A DNA stretch of 64,000 bases from Silene latifolia (taxonomy: Eukaryota; Streptophyta; Magnoliopsida; Caryophyllales; Caryophyllaceae). The stretch lies in assembly GCF_048544455.1 (NCBI RefSeq), contig NC_133536.1, positions 32,800,152-32,864,151 of the forward strand, in the 5' to 3' direction. The number at the start of each line of letters is the position of its first letter. The first letter of the stretch is position 1. A program made the position numbers and the translations under genes. Of the stretch, positions 14,111-25,663 are shown one piece after another. Below the pieces are notes generated by a model. That model had not been told where the DNA came from. It was given only the letters and a program-made list of their open reading frames with translations, and made no database searches.

Positions 14111-14586
14111 TTGAGGGGATTGAGGTTTGGCTGGAGATCGAGAAGACTAAGGAATGTGTGTGAAAATTCTAAACGGGTTTACGCTTTATTTTTATTTTTT
14201 TGCTATTAAGTCGGTTGTGATTAAAACGGACACAAAAATATATAACGGCGGTTTTTTAACAAAAAAATTGTAACTTAGTATTAACTTTTAGCGGCATTCT
14301 TAACGTCGGTTGTTAATATAACCGCCATAATTGACTTATGGTGGCGTTTTCTATTTGAAACCGCCATAAAAAGTTTCAATTATCACGTCGGTTCTTACTT
14401 AAACCGCCATAATAGACCTCCTAAATACATAAAAATTGTGTTCCACCAATTTATTGGGCTTTTCGCGTCGTTTCTATTAGAACCGCCACGATAGCCGCGT
14501 CGTGATAGGGGTTTTTTCTACTAGTGAATACAAGTTTGTTTCTAGAAGACAGAGTGGGAGAAATTTATTAAAGAGCCACAAAGAAT

Positions 14587-14668
14587 GTTATGTCGCAAGA
14601 AACTGGTCTTTCTTGGCTACATGAGACGTTATGTCGCAAGAAACTGGTCTTTCTTGGCTACATGAGAC
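14587..14668 (+). repeat. 41-bp tandem duplication, copy B
   Basis: Identical to the duplication at 3499-3580 of copy A. Confidence 0.93.
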
Positions 14669-16856
14669 GTTTTGTGTAAGACGTTGTTTCGAAGAAACCT
14701 AGGAGGTTAAAGTCATCACTTGTTGAAAATGATGAATTAGTGTTACTTTTAAGAAAGTAAAGAGCTAACAACTTACAAAGAAATTGTTTGATTCAAGTTG
14801 ATTACTTCTGGAAAGTAATGAACATATGACTTACATGAGAGTGTTTAAGTCACAACTCAAGGCTTAGAGCCATGGAAATCCGAAATAAAAGGCTTGATTA
14901 GTGACAAAGGGTTTTGCACTAATAAAGAGAGATTCAAAGCTTGAAATGCTTAAGTCTATTTGGATCTTCTTAGGGATTTTGTTTCATAATGATGATATAC
15001 ATATAGCAAGTGAATCTAAAACCCACTTCTTCAATTAGAAGAAATGTATTCAATACATGTCTTGAGTTTTGTAGATTCTTGCAATCCTAAGATAATGTGA
15101 AACTTAAGAGAGAATATTAAGTAGGACATCAATGAGTTGGAATCAACATTTTGATCATGTGATAAAACATTTCTCGATAAGTCGAGAAGTTGTGTTTATA
15201 CATGAAGTTTAGTGGGAGTTACGGAAATTTTAGTAGTCTTATATGTGGATGACATATTGATCATTGCGAATGATTTAAGACTTTTGGAGTATTATAATAC
15301 ATCTTAATATCCGGATTTATGAAGATAAATCTACATGATATTAGCGTCAAATAAGAAGTCTTATGTTGATAAGATTCATGACTAGTTCAATTGAACATAT
15401 TTGATTGATTCCATTTGCTTCCACTGCCGAATCAATTAAATAGGAAATGATGTATAACACTTCATATACTCTGAGTATGATGAATTGTTTCAAAATCGAA
15501 TTCAAGAAATAGTTACCAAGTAAGCCATAAAGATTACCCTTAAGTGCTTGCAGAAACATTAAAGATGTAATGCAAAGTGTTTATGATGCAATTTTGTGTA
15601 AGGGTGTTACACAAGTGACAATTGACAATTGAGATTGCGCATAGTTTCTGACAAAACCATAATCAAAACACATTAGGATGGTTAAGATGTCATTGTGGCT
15701 ATGTTATTTAAGAAATAGATTTTCTAGAATCGTTCTAGGCAATAAAGAACAATGAGAGATATTTATAATGGAGATTGAGTACACTGGCAATCATGAGATG
15801 TGCAAGAGGATGAGTCCCGCACACTGTGAAAACAGTGGGAGCTATTCTTAGACTAGAGAACCTATGTCCTGATTGGATCTCGACACGTACTCAGAAAGTT
15901 TTGTAATGCAAATGTATACATTACAAAGGAAAACGAGTATGTAGTAAGGTTGAGTAAGGTACAAGAAGTTGATAAAACCTACTAACCAAAGCCTTCTCAT
16001 AGGCTAAACATGATGAGTCATGTCATTTCAATTAAATTGAAATGAACAACTACATACAATAACAAATTAGATTATAGAACATGAAATAGTAATCAGGCAT
16101 TGACTATTCATATGTGATAATCGCATTTGTCGTTCGAGTTTTACTTTAAAACTCTTTTATTATACTTTGTTACGTCCAAACGGGTTGTAGAGACAACATT
16201 GAACCCCGTTAAAGTGAACCCGGATTAACATAGTATTAGCCCATAGTCGCTTGTATGAGGTGACGTCTCGAAGTGACTAGAGTGTGATGCGATTGATGGC
16301 AAGTTCAAGTGCCATAGAGTTATGTGAGATGACTAGTCGATCACATAGGCGATCTATTAGGAATACTTTGTCGGGCAAAGACCGCTTATAGAGTTCTCGC
16401 AAATTTATATAGCCTGGTCGTGGCGAGAGCTACTATAGTATTCTAATGAGTCGATTCTTTTGACTAAAGACTGTTCGCCTAAGGTGGCACTTGTTTTGAT
16501 TAACTTTGATTTGTGTTACTACGACCTTCGTAAATGGGGTCAAATGGGCATATTTTGGGTTATGATGGCTGTGGCTAGTCGAAGGGAATAAGTGCGATAG
16601 AATTGTCCACCCCTTGTCGTGGTTAAAACAATATCTCAGGGCCACTCGAGGAGTAACGAACTGGAAATGCGTGGCCACGCTCGGAAGGTATCCATGGTGG
16701 ATAAATTCCGGTCAATCAGTTATTCTCCAGATCGATGAAACCACTCTCGATATGATCACTTTCAAGTACGACCCGAAAGACACCTTGCATTGAGTGGGAG
16801 ATAGTAATAGGACAAGAGAATTGGTGACGCACACTTGTCGAGGACAAGTGGGAGAT

Positions 16857-18160
16857 TGTTGGGAAATGTGTCCTCAACAATAGTGCGATCACATGATTTA
16901 AATATCATGATTTAAATTTCATTACAAGAATACGGAAGGGATGATACATTACATATATAGTCAACTGGTCCACACATATCGGTAATGATTGGCTGGCTAG
17001 AGTTTGACATTAGTGTCGTGCGACGGTGGTGATCAGTTGATCCCTTGAGGTCACACCTAAAGGACAATTACCTTAATTGAAAAGGTTAATTAGTTGTATG
17101 CCGATACAGATTAATTAATTCCTTAAAATTGCACAAATTATTATAAGAGAGAAAAAAAAATGACATCTTATTCTAATGTGATTAAATGAGATTTTATTTA
17201 GTAATTTAAGAAGTTATATTACTAAAATTAATCGGTGTTTGCGAAACACGCAAGATGAGAATGATAAGTTAGTTATAATTACAAGATATTGTGAATTATA
17301 CTAACTGGTAATTAAATGACCATTTTATGAGAAAGTAATTTTAAATTACTAGTCAATTTGTTAAATAAGATTTATTTAATTTATAAATGATATTTAATTT
17401 GTTAAATATGCATTTTAAATTAAAACATGACATAAGACATGTCACATGTCACATGACATACAAATGTACAATTGACAAAAATAAAATGGACTCCATATTA
17501 CTACATCAAAACCGAAATTGGTGGGCAAGCTTTAGAAATTTTGTCTTGTTCATTTGTCTTATTCATTTGTCTAAGACACTTGATAGTAACTTAACCATGC
17601 AAAAGCCTTACACCTATTTGTCTTGTGAAGACAAAAAGAAAAATAATTATGGTCTATGGACACATGAGGCCACCGGTTTTGAGAGGACTAATTAGAGAGT
17701 TTTCTCTCATATTATTCATTCTTACACATTTTTATGAAAATACCTCTCTCTCTCTCTCTTGTTCTTCATAAAAATCCCTTTTATGAATCTAATTTGTTCA
17801 TATCAATTACTAATATTACTAGTAGTAGTATATGAGTTTTAGTAATCAATTTTAAGAAAAACTACATTACAAACATCTAGTACATGTTAGTTTGTGGGAT
17901 TAAGGGATAGTCTTGGGTGCTACTAATTGGAGGGCTTCTATTTTGAAGTCATGAATGTTCATCCAATATTAGAAAGCTCAAGAACTAACAAGAAGGAGAT
18001 CTTGTTGGTGCCCATTTGACCGAAATTTATTTGGTGAGAAATTGATTTTCTTATCTCTTTTGTTTTAGTTTGCATGCATAAGATTTGTAATTAATTTTAT
18101 GACTAAATTAATTTGAAACATATATGAATATGTTAAATAATGAGATATAGATTTCCAACA
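16857..18160 (+). repeat. Copia-1 3' LTR of copy B
   Basis: 1304 bp, TGTTGG..CCAACA, preceded by the polypurine tract CAAGTGGGAGAT. It ends directly against Athila-1 sequence at 18161. No target duplication can be checked because the left end of the array lies outside the window. Confidence 0.92.
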
Positions 18161-20367
18161 AAATCTCCCTAAACCGAACCTTTACTCGTCCTCGAGTAAA
18201 CTAAATGCAAACTAATGGAATGGAAATGAAAACTCCGAGCTAGCTATAACTTGTCAACTTGAACCAATTTAATGCAAACAAAAATCAACAATCATAGCCA
18301 CATCAGTCAATATGCAAAAGATTTATAAGATTTCCATAAACAAAGCTGACCAATCGACCTGGTAAGACCAACAAAATCAGACTCTCACGTGGTCACTCCT
18401 CTATCATGAAGCAAAAGGTGAATTATATATGTATTGGAGAGAAAGAGAAACAGTCACTCACCTAAACAGCGACCTACATAACATGCGTGCAACAAAAATT
18501 ATAGACGATTCAAGTACTATGCACACATTCCAACCAACAATGTTCGTCACAGTCGAGGGCTCAGAAATGATTATGGGAAAGTGAGGTTCAGGTGAGAAAG
18601 GGCAAAACAAATTATGGGAATGTGAAGGTAAAGCGTCAAGCTAGTTCCTAAACAATACCATATAAGACAATCAGAATCTCAACTGACTATAAGATAAAGC
18701 TCAAGTGCCCTTCATTGGCACATATCTCACTAACCAAATACAGTATCTCCTCAAAAATATATGAATAAGAACAAAGGAGTAGACCGTCACAAACTTCCCT
18801 TTTTTAATACGGTCCTATTTATTCAAACAACTAAATTTTTCAATTTTTTTTCTTCTTCTTTTTTCTTCTGCTCACCGTGTGATTTCACACTTTTTCACAC
18901 TTTTTCTTTTTTTTTCAATCACACGTTTCTTTCTTCTTCTTTTTTCTTTTTCATGTCCTTTTTTTTCATTCCTTCTCATATTCTCATCCTTCCTCATTTT
19001 TCTACCAACTCCAATCAAATGAACAACCGAGCCAAACTCGCAACATGGATAAAGATACCACAATAGTCACACTAAACTAGCTTGACAAGGCAGGCTTAAT
19101 TATGGGTGTAGCTAATGGGTTAAAAAGACTAAATTTGGCTTAAGTGGAGCTAAATGGGTGAAAAATGAAAGAAAGGGGAAATTTGCAAGCACCTCCCTGC
19201 ATGTGACACCGACCACAAACCCGAATGTATGCATTTGACAAGAAATCGAATTTCATAAATGTGCAAAAATGATAAACATGTTATGCAAGGAGTACTACTC
19301 TCAATTCCTATGTAAACTGGTCATGAAGTTCATCAGTTGTATGGCTCTAAATCTTAGAAATTGTAAAGTAGGTTGCCAATTTATCAGGTCAAGTCTACAA
19401 AGTCAACTAAATTTGAACAAAAACTCGTAGATATGCGTAAGACTCAGCTAATAACTGTCAATAAAGTGCAAGGCTCAAGTAAAAATGACAAGTTACAGTG
19501 CAATATCATCACGAAAATCAACCGTTCCGACTCAACCTATATGCTAAAATAAACGTGAAAATTTTTATTTTTAGAATTTTCTAATTAATTTTTTAGAATT
19601 TTTTGATTTTTTTGAAATAAATGAATACAATGCAAGCAGAAAATGGAAACGTGAATGCAAAAACAAATGCAAATGCAGACTCAAAGGATGCATTACCCTC
19701 CCCAAACCAAAACGGACAACGCCCTCGTTGTCCTCCAGCATACACCAGCAGATATATATATAGGGGAACGGGAAAATACAACCGATAAATGCATGAAAAA
19801 CAATAAATAAAAAGGAGATAAAAGAAATAAGAGAGCAAGAATGTGCATTAAAAACAAGAACTTCCCCAAACCAGCTAGAAAACTGGGGAAGTGAGTAGAC
19901 CAGTAGCTATTCGTCAGCCTTATCCTCCACGTCCTCCACCGTGAAGTCTGGGTCTCTCTCCTGCTCCCTCCTCCTCACCTCCTCAGCCTAAGTCCTCGCC
20001 GCCTCCTCAGCTGTGTCCTCGTCACTGGCTGGCTGTGGGTACCCTTCAGCTGGGTACCGGTAGAAAGACGGGTGTGGCCAACCTCAGGAACGAGACGTCG
20101 CCTCATCATGTAATACTCGTATAAAGGGAACAAAGCAAGAGCCATGTCCCTCTCCATACGAGCCTACCTGCTAAGAAGCTCAAGAAGCAAACTGTCACGA
20201 CGCCCTTGGTCCATGATCGTGGACGCCTCAAAAGGTGGAGGAGGAATAAAATTAGCCGGGTGAATCGGCTGTGTCTGGTCAGGCGCAGGAGTAGGAGTAG
20301 GAGTAGGAGTAGGGATCGCGGTAGGAATGGTCGTGGAAGTCTGGCCACCCATAGAAGGTGTGGATCC
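18161..20367 (-). mobile_element. Athila-1 3' non-coding region and polypurine tract
   Basis: This is the tail of Athila-1 between ORF1 and its 3' LTR, read on the - strand. The polypurine tract GGTTCGGTTTAGGGAGATT is the complement of about 18162-18180. It is followed by a single base of the expected LTR before Copia-1 begins. Further PPT-like GGTTTGGGGA motifs are at about 19699-19708 and 19862-19872. A purine tract lies at about 18843-18990. About 19080-19560 is clearly homologous to 38440-38905 of Athila-3, although neither has an ORF there. No gene is seen. Confidence 0.8.
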
Positions 20368-21795
20368 CTATCTGGTATCAGGTCTCTTCCGCTTCTTAGA
20401 AGCGGACATGGTAGGAGGTGGAGCAAGTGGGAGGCGGAACATGGGTAGTGGTGGAGGTAGCCTGCCTTTAATAATGGGCAGGGGAATGAGACGGGGCAGA
20501 GTGGTGCAAGGTAAGGGTACATACAAGGAACCACAAATCTTCCATGTCTGCTGGTCAGAAGCAAGCCAAAACATAGACAACATAGCAGCAATGTCAAGGT
20601 ACCTATCAGTGTCTAGGTGCTGCAGGTCACGAGGAAGGGCGGGGAAGATAGAGCGGGCAAGAAAAGTGGCTATGCCACCGCAAACAATGGTTCCCGTCGT
20701 CTTCCGCCCCATATTATGAAAATACTGGGCAGTCAAGTAAACAATGTTAAGCACAAAAGGTCCCTCACTATCAATGATCAGGTAACCACCAAGAATAGAC
20801 ATCTCAATATTGTTCACATTATTCTGTTCTTTACGGCCAAATATGGTCCCACCAATGAGACGCAAGAAGTAACGGGCCGGGGCAAGGTGGACATACGCAA
20901 GCTTGCGCTCCTCGTAACTAGTCTGAGCCAAGGCCCGCCACAACTGGCGGATGACCTTCGTAGGAGGGTCAGTGTCATCGGTAGAAGACAAACCTAACCT
21001 ACTTCCAAACTCCTCTCGGGTCCAAGAAATAGTCCGGTTAAATAACCGGGAAGAGAAAGAAGCACAAGTCTGGTCAGTGGCGTATTCGCCAGAAGAAAAG
21101 GTGAAGCAGCTGAAAAACTCGAGGGTCAGCTCCTTGTACGTCAAGGCACTCATGGTAATCAGTCCCGACATCCCCATCCCGTTTAATATCTCAACTACCG
21201 GCTCGTAAATACCTAACCTATCAAGTGACTTACGACATAAAAACTTCGTTGAAGCAAAATCACAGCTCTCTAAAGCAAAGAAACGAGTACGATGCATACC
21301 GTTAACGAAACTTACCTCAGGGTAATCGGGGTGCGGGTCAAGTGAGCCATCGACATGGATCGTGACCGGACCAGCGGCAGGTGTGGCTCGTCCGCGACCC
21401 TGGCCTCTAATACCTGAGAAAGAAGCCTGTCCTCTGACGAAACGAGGTACTAAGGCCGCCCAGTAAGCAGCTATGACAGCTGGTGACCACGCAGTAGGGG
21501 TGGTCACCGTACCAGAAGTGGAAGCAGTGGTTGTGCTAGTAAAAGCAGCAGAGGCAGAGCTTGCAGCAGTGCTAGCTGAGACAGAGGCAGGCACAGAGGC
21601 GGAAAAAGAGCTAGCCGTGACAGAGACGGAGCTAGAAACAGTAGCAGTGGTAGTACCAGTAGCAAAAGCAGGTAAAACAGAGGATGTAACAGTGGTACTA
21701 ACAGTCGGAACGACGGTGGTAACAGTAGGGACCACCATCTCAATCAAGGATGGAACAATGATCGAACTAGTCGAGGGCAATGTACTACTTTCCAT
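20368..21795 (-). CDS. ATHILA ORF1-type protein of Athila-1
   Basis: 475 codons, intact. The start is placed at MESSTLP; nine further in-frame codons exist upstream, starting at 21825. Residues 1 to about 130 are low-complexity Ser/Thr/Ala/Val. The core, roughly residues 145-400, fits the ATHILA ORF1 family (Arabidopsis retrotransposon ORF-1). It has YPEVSFVNGMHRTRFFALES, then LTYKELTLEFF, then a basic/aromatic stretch ending in a GLSSTDD-type turn. The C-terminus is Pro-rich with a basic KKRKRP tail that could act as a nuclear localisation signal. The function of this family is not established; it lies in the env position downstream of pol. Here it follows protease directly, because RT and integrase are absent. 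An intact frame in an otherwise damaged element is notable. Confidence 0.8.
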   Translation of the reverse strand: MESSTLPSTSSIIVPSLIEMVVPTVTTVVPTVSTTVTSSVLPAFATGTTTATVSSSVSVTASSFSASVPASVSASTAASSASAAFTSTTTASTSGTVTTPTAWSPAVIAAYWAALVPRFVRGQASFSGIRGQGRGRATPAAGPVTIHVDGSLDPHPDYPEVSFVNGMHRTRFFALESCDFASTKFLCRKSLDRLGIYEPVVEILNGMGMSGLITMSALTYKELTLEFFSCFTFSSGEYATDQTCASFSSRLFNRTISWTREEFGSRLGLSSTDDTDPPTKVIRQLWRALAQTSYEERKLAYVHLAPARYFLRLIGGTIFGRKEQNNVNNIEMSILGGYLIIDSEGPFVLNIVYLTAQYFHNMGRKTTGTIVCGGIATFLARSIFPALPRDLQHLDTDRYLDIAAMLSMFWLASDQQTWKICGSLYVPLPCTTLPRLIPLPIIKGRLPPPLPMFRLPLAPPPTMSASKKRKRPDTR

Positions 21796-22667
21796 CCTAA
21801 TCAAGTAAGCAATGGGGAAAAACAATCAATTAAACGAATTAAACACAGAAAACCCCAAATTCAGTCGGATTTTCAAATTGAATAGCTAAACCCTAAACCT
21901 TAAATTAAACTCGAAATAAGCAATTAAACAACAAAAGAGTAATGGGAATACTTACTTGATGATGAACCCACGAGATTAAGCAAGAAAATCGACAAAAAAA
22001 TGATGCAAAAGACGGATTTTCGAATGGAAAACCCGCAAACCCTAATCACCCAAATTAAACGCAACAAAGAGGAAATTTAGGGGAAACGTTGAGGGCTTTA
22101 GTCGATTTATTAGCAAGGATGATAATGTGGGTGTTGGATTTGGTAAAAGAGAAGGATTAAAGGAGGGAAAGGGGGATTATCGCATGAACTATCGCAAATA
22201 AAGGAGGAGCAAATGAAGAATAAAATTAGAATGAAAAAATAGAAGTTAAAGACGTAACTTCCTGCGTATCATAGCCATATTTACTCGATCGAGTGATTTC
22301 AAACCACTCGATCGAGAACTTCTAAGCAACCTTACTCGATCGAGAACTCCTCTTTTTTTACATTTCGATCGAGTGCCAGAATTTACTCGATCGATCACTT
22401 TCCTTGGGCATTCCTCTTGATCGAGTACTTTTTGTACTCAATCGATTTGTTTTCTCGTGCAACTCATCCCAATACGATATAAATTCCCCAAACCTGCATA
22501 AAAACACGCAAAAACATATCCCAACAATACCAAATCACAAAATACGCAGTCTTTAGTCGATATTCGCTACGTTTATTAAACTAAAGTCCAACAGTCCTAA
22601 AAACGCAATAAAGAAGTTCAACGGAAATTTGGAATTTTACAATTTGTTACAACGGCGCATTCCCCGC
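21796..22667 (-). other. Athila-1 non-coding region upstream of ORF1 with TCGATCGA cluster
   Basis: No gene is seen. At 22285-22445 there are five TCGATCGA palindromes (22285, 22308, 22336, 22365, 22387) and two one-mismatch copies (22417, 22438). Several lie 21-23 bp apart, mostly inside CTCGATCGAG. This is the position where Athila-2 and Athila-3 carry their own motif clusters. Confidence 0.75.
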
Positions 22668-23443
22668 TTAATTCCCAAAACATTTAAGTAGCCCAAATGA
22701 GGGCTTGTGACTGGAGGAGGTCCCTTCAGCATCTCGGACCGTCCTCTTCGATATCCATGAGCTTGAGTTTGAACTGGTAGAGGGAGAGTAGTTGATATCT
22801 ACTAATGCACGAACTTCCTTCGTCCTCTTGTCTCTCCCATCAGCTTTGACATCACTACCACTTTGAATAACTTCAACCACAATTTGACCATTGAAAACTC
22901 CAGCATCTATTCCATTTGTACCTTCAGCAAGAAAAATAGCAGAATGTTCCTCCTAAATGCTCTCAGTCCTAGGCGGAGGGGTTACAATAGCAGCACAAAA
23001 TTCGACATTCTCAGCTGGAGTGTCTATATCTGAGTCAGTAGAGGATAAGGCATTGCAAGGTTGAGCTTGCATTGAGCCCGGCGAGATTTAGACTGATGAA
23101 AAATCAATTCTTCATCTCCTACCTGAAATGCAAGTGTCTTACCCCCGACATCGATCACTGCGCGAGCAGTGAATAAAAATGGTCTCCCTAAAATAATAAG
23201 GGTGTTAGTGTCCTCGGGGATGTCAAGCACGATAAAGTCTACGGGAATAAATAATCTCCCGATCTTGACAGGTATGTCCTCTATAACACCTAGTGGCCGT
23301 GATATACTACGGTCGGCCATCTCAACGGTCATGTTAGTGCAGTTAAATTTGGTCAGACTGAGTCTCCTAGCGAGAGACAAGGGTAAGACGCTCACGCTAG
23401 CACCTAGATCGCATAGCGCAGTCTCAATCAAATGGGTTCCTAT
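22668..23443 (-). pseudogene. Athila-1 retropepsin and post-protease linker (3' part)
   Basis: The frame on the - strand from 23443 reads [20 protein letters not shown] (catalytic D codon 23408-23410, DLGAS). It continues through MADRS and the ILGRPFL flap-side motif typical of gypsy retropepsins, to a stop at 23024. A shifted frame (22880-22668) gives a Ser-rich linker that ends in a stop, after which there is no RT. Upstream the reading continues exactly at 25226 once the inserted solo LTR and one target copy are discounted. Confidence 0.85.
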
Positions 23444-25221
23444 TGATGTGACCATAATTTAAGCACATTTAGTTCCCGAATTACCTTGTTCCCATGCTTT
23501 TTAGTGCATATTTGGGTCATTTATTGTCTTTAGTCCTTTGTTTTGCATATTCTTTGAGGTTTTGTGTCCTTGGTAGGAAATGAGTGCAAACCTTGCATTT
23601 TCAAGGCAAAATGAAGCTAAATTGATTGAATTCAATGACCAAGCATCAAGGAGAGACAAGATTAGAAGGCATTTATACATACTATAGTAGATGGGAAATG
23701 ATGAAAAAAGATCCTTGCATCCCCGACGAAATCCTCAAGGATTCTATAAAGAAAAAGGAAGAAAAGAAGAAGGAACGAAACTGTAAGACAATCCGGGCGG
23801 ATTGTCCACAAGACGCCCGTCCAGCACCCACAATCCGAGCGTCTTCCTTCTGTGGACGCCCGTCCAAAACACCACCAATCCGCCCGTCTTCCCTTACTGG
23901 ACGCCCGTCTAGAAACACCCAAATCCGCCCGACCCGTGCCCTGGACGCCAGGATTCCCTAACAGCCTTTTCTTCTTCTACAAGCTTCAAGGAAGAATGCG
24001 CATCTTTTTCTAAGACCGGCAAAAAGGAGACCGGAGTCTCTCTAGAGACCGGCGATTCCTCAAGGACTTAATCGTCATTTAAGCCCTTAGTTAACCCTAA
24101 TTTATGTACCTAATCCCCACTATAAATACCCCATTAGTCTAAATAGAAGAGCATGTTCTTCTTAGCAATCTTTAGTGTAGTTAATATCAATCAAATCTCT
24201 CTTTAATCTTGTAATCAACATTTAATCAAGTTTTAATACAAGTTTCATTTCCTTAATCTCTCTTTTGTTCATCCTTTATTTTGGGTAATTGAAGATTATT
24301 TGGGTTATTATTGGGAGATTGACAACCTTCCAATCAAGCATCAAGTACTTCTATTATTCTTTGCTTTATTATTGGAATCATTAGTAGGTATAATTTTCTT
24401 AATCCCTTTTTAATTATTGTTAATTATCTTCATTTATTCATCATGTTTCACTTTGTTGGTATGATTGACAACCTTGCTAGCATGTTCAACATGATAATGA
24501 GTGAGTAGTTTCCTTAACTAGGGTTAATGGGTAATTAGGGGAAACCAACATGGGGAATGATTCATGCTTAATCCAATATGTTTTCATAGTTTATTTGCTT
24601 GCTTGTTGTGATCTAAACTTATGCACATGTTATGTTTGATGAAATGTGAGCCTATGAATCCTTGCATTTTTTACCCATCACCTATCTTTTCAATGAGACT
24701 TGTAAGATATAAACCAACTCGAGTCTCATTAGACCATGCATATTATTGAGTAGGGAAGATTAAGTCGACTTGTAGGTGTTGTACAATCTAATCGATTCGG
24801 CTTCGGGACCCAAACTTTCCTAGGATTGTAAGATATAAACCAACTCGATCCATCACAACAATAATTACTTGCTTATAATTTGAGAATATGTTTGTGTGAT
24901 CAATTCCCATGAATCCCCTATGACCCCATGACACCCTAGTGCCTTTTATCAATTGTTTACATCCCTTTTTAATCATCTTGCTTGTTTACTTTCATTGCTA
25001 TTTAGTTTAGTGATCTTCTACTTCAAACCCCAAATTGTGACACCCTTAGACACCACTAGTTGCAATAGAAAATCTCATCTCAATTCCCGTCCCTTGGGAT
25101 CTGACCTTTACTTGCCTCTTTACTAATTGTAGAGTTGTTTGTGAAGTTATAAATTATGTTTTGGTCTAGGTGCTCCTAACGACAAGTACTGAAAACTAAA
25201 CCTCCATCGTGAGTCCGACCA
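23444..25221 (+). mobile_element. Solo LTR of the Athila-2 family
   Basis: 1778 bp, starting TGATGTGACC and ending GTCCGACCA, homologous to the Athila-2 LTR at 56202-57951 but on the opposite strand. It is flanked by a perfect 5-bp target duplication CCTAT (23439-23443 and 25222-25226). No internal region is present, so it results from LTR-LTR recombination. It splits the Athila-1 protease between ..SIPCHIG and THLIET... It carries the family's GC-rich motif series (CGCCCGTC / CGAGCGTC) at 23814-23930, spaced 21-24 bp. Confidence 0.95.
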
Positions 25222-25226
25222 CCTAT

Positions 25227-25663
25227 ATGACACGGAATTGAGAAGATACCCCGGTCTGACTGTTAAGGTAGCAACTTATTCTGAAGTAAGGCAGTCCCTA
25301 CTTCGTTAAAGCTGCCGTCACATGATCATTTATGTGCCTCTTACGCGACAAGTTTTCTTTCATGAATTTTAAGTAAGAGGGTACCTGAGTCAGCAACTCG
25401 GCGAATGGAACTGTAACATGTAAGCTTTTCAGGAGCTCGACAAATTTCCCGAACTGTTGATTAGCTTTGTCGCTCTGTAATCGCCTTGGAAAGGGCACAG
25501 TGATAGGAATTTTGAGCCCTTTATTCCTTTATTCCAATGTATCAGCGGGTTCAAACTCCTTTTCACTCGATCGAGTCTTTTTACCTCTCGATCGAGGCCT
25601 TTTAGGTGACTTTTCACTCGATCGAACACTTCCATGCTCTCGATCGAGTTTCTCAATATCGAC
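25227..25663 (-). pseudogene. Athila-1 gag C-terminal region
   Basis: The - strand coding includes PFPRRLQSDKANQQFGKFVE and VPFAELLTQVPSYLKFMKE, the conserved segment before protease in Athila-like Gag, matching Athila-3 and Athila-2 at the same place. A frameshift lies near 25290. The upstream part contains four TCGATCGA copies (25567, 25588, 25618 with a changed flank, 25640), encoding a Asp/Arg-rich linker. Its 5' side is cut at 25663 by the truncated Athila-2 LTR. Confidence 0.8.

Larger units (their letters stand above)
10941..14526 (+). mobile_element. CACTA (CMC/En-Spm) transposon, non-autonomous, 3586 bp
   Basis: The ends are CACTAGTAGAAAAACCCC (10941) and the inverse GGGGTTTTTTCTACTAGTG (to 14526), the classic CACTA terminal inverted repeat. 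A 3-bp target duplication AAT flanks it (10938-10940 and 14527-14529), and the empty site is seen intact in copy A at about 3440. Subterminal regions (10965-11370 and about 14205-14500) are packed with GGCGGTT / AACCGCC motifs in both orientations, the expected transposase-binding subterminal repeats. There is no TPase or TNP2 ORF. The strand given is arbitrary. The interior is AT-rich, with exon-like blocks on the - strand. Confidence 0.95.
9900..16020 (+). pseudogene. Decayed copia pol, copy B, split by CACTA
   Basis: The landmarks are those of copy A: the protease-like segment at about 9961-10008, the integrase-end segment interrupted at 10940/14530 by the CACTA element, and the RT YVDD box at about 15240-15255. 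The same frameshifts as in copy A show that both derive from an already dead pol. Confidence 0.72.
7079..16856 (+). mobile_element. Copia-1 copy B, internal region with nested CACTA insert
   Basis: This is the complete internal region between two LTRs. Without the CACTA element and its duplicated target it is about 6.2 kb, giving a full element of about 8.8 kb. A degenerate initiator-Met-type primer-binding site, TGTATCATGAGC, sits 4 nt after the LTR; canonical copia would be TGGTATCAGAGC. The polypurine tract is at about 16847-16856. From 7499 on it matches copy A almost base for base, including the 107-codon antisense ORF at 9345-9668, which is conserved only because the copies are recent. 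The leader (7079 to about 9890) has no recognisable gene. Confidence 0.9.

Noticed and set aside
18843..18990. Overlapping ORFs in the TTC-rich stretch
   Set aside because: Simple-sequence purine/pyrimidine tract of the Athila-1 tail; the frames are compositional artefacts.
20106..20597. 163-codon ORF on the - strand and other long frames over ATHILA ORF1, including 21473-21808 on the + strand
   Set aside because: Shadows of the low-complexity Ser/Thr/Ala and GC-rich parts of ORF1.
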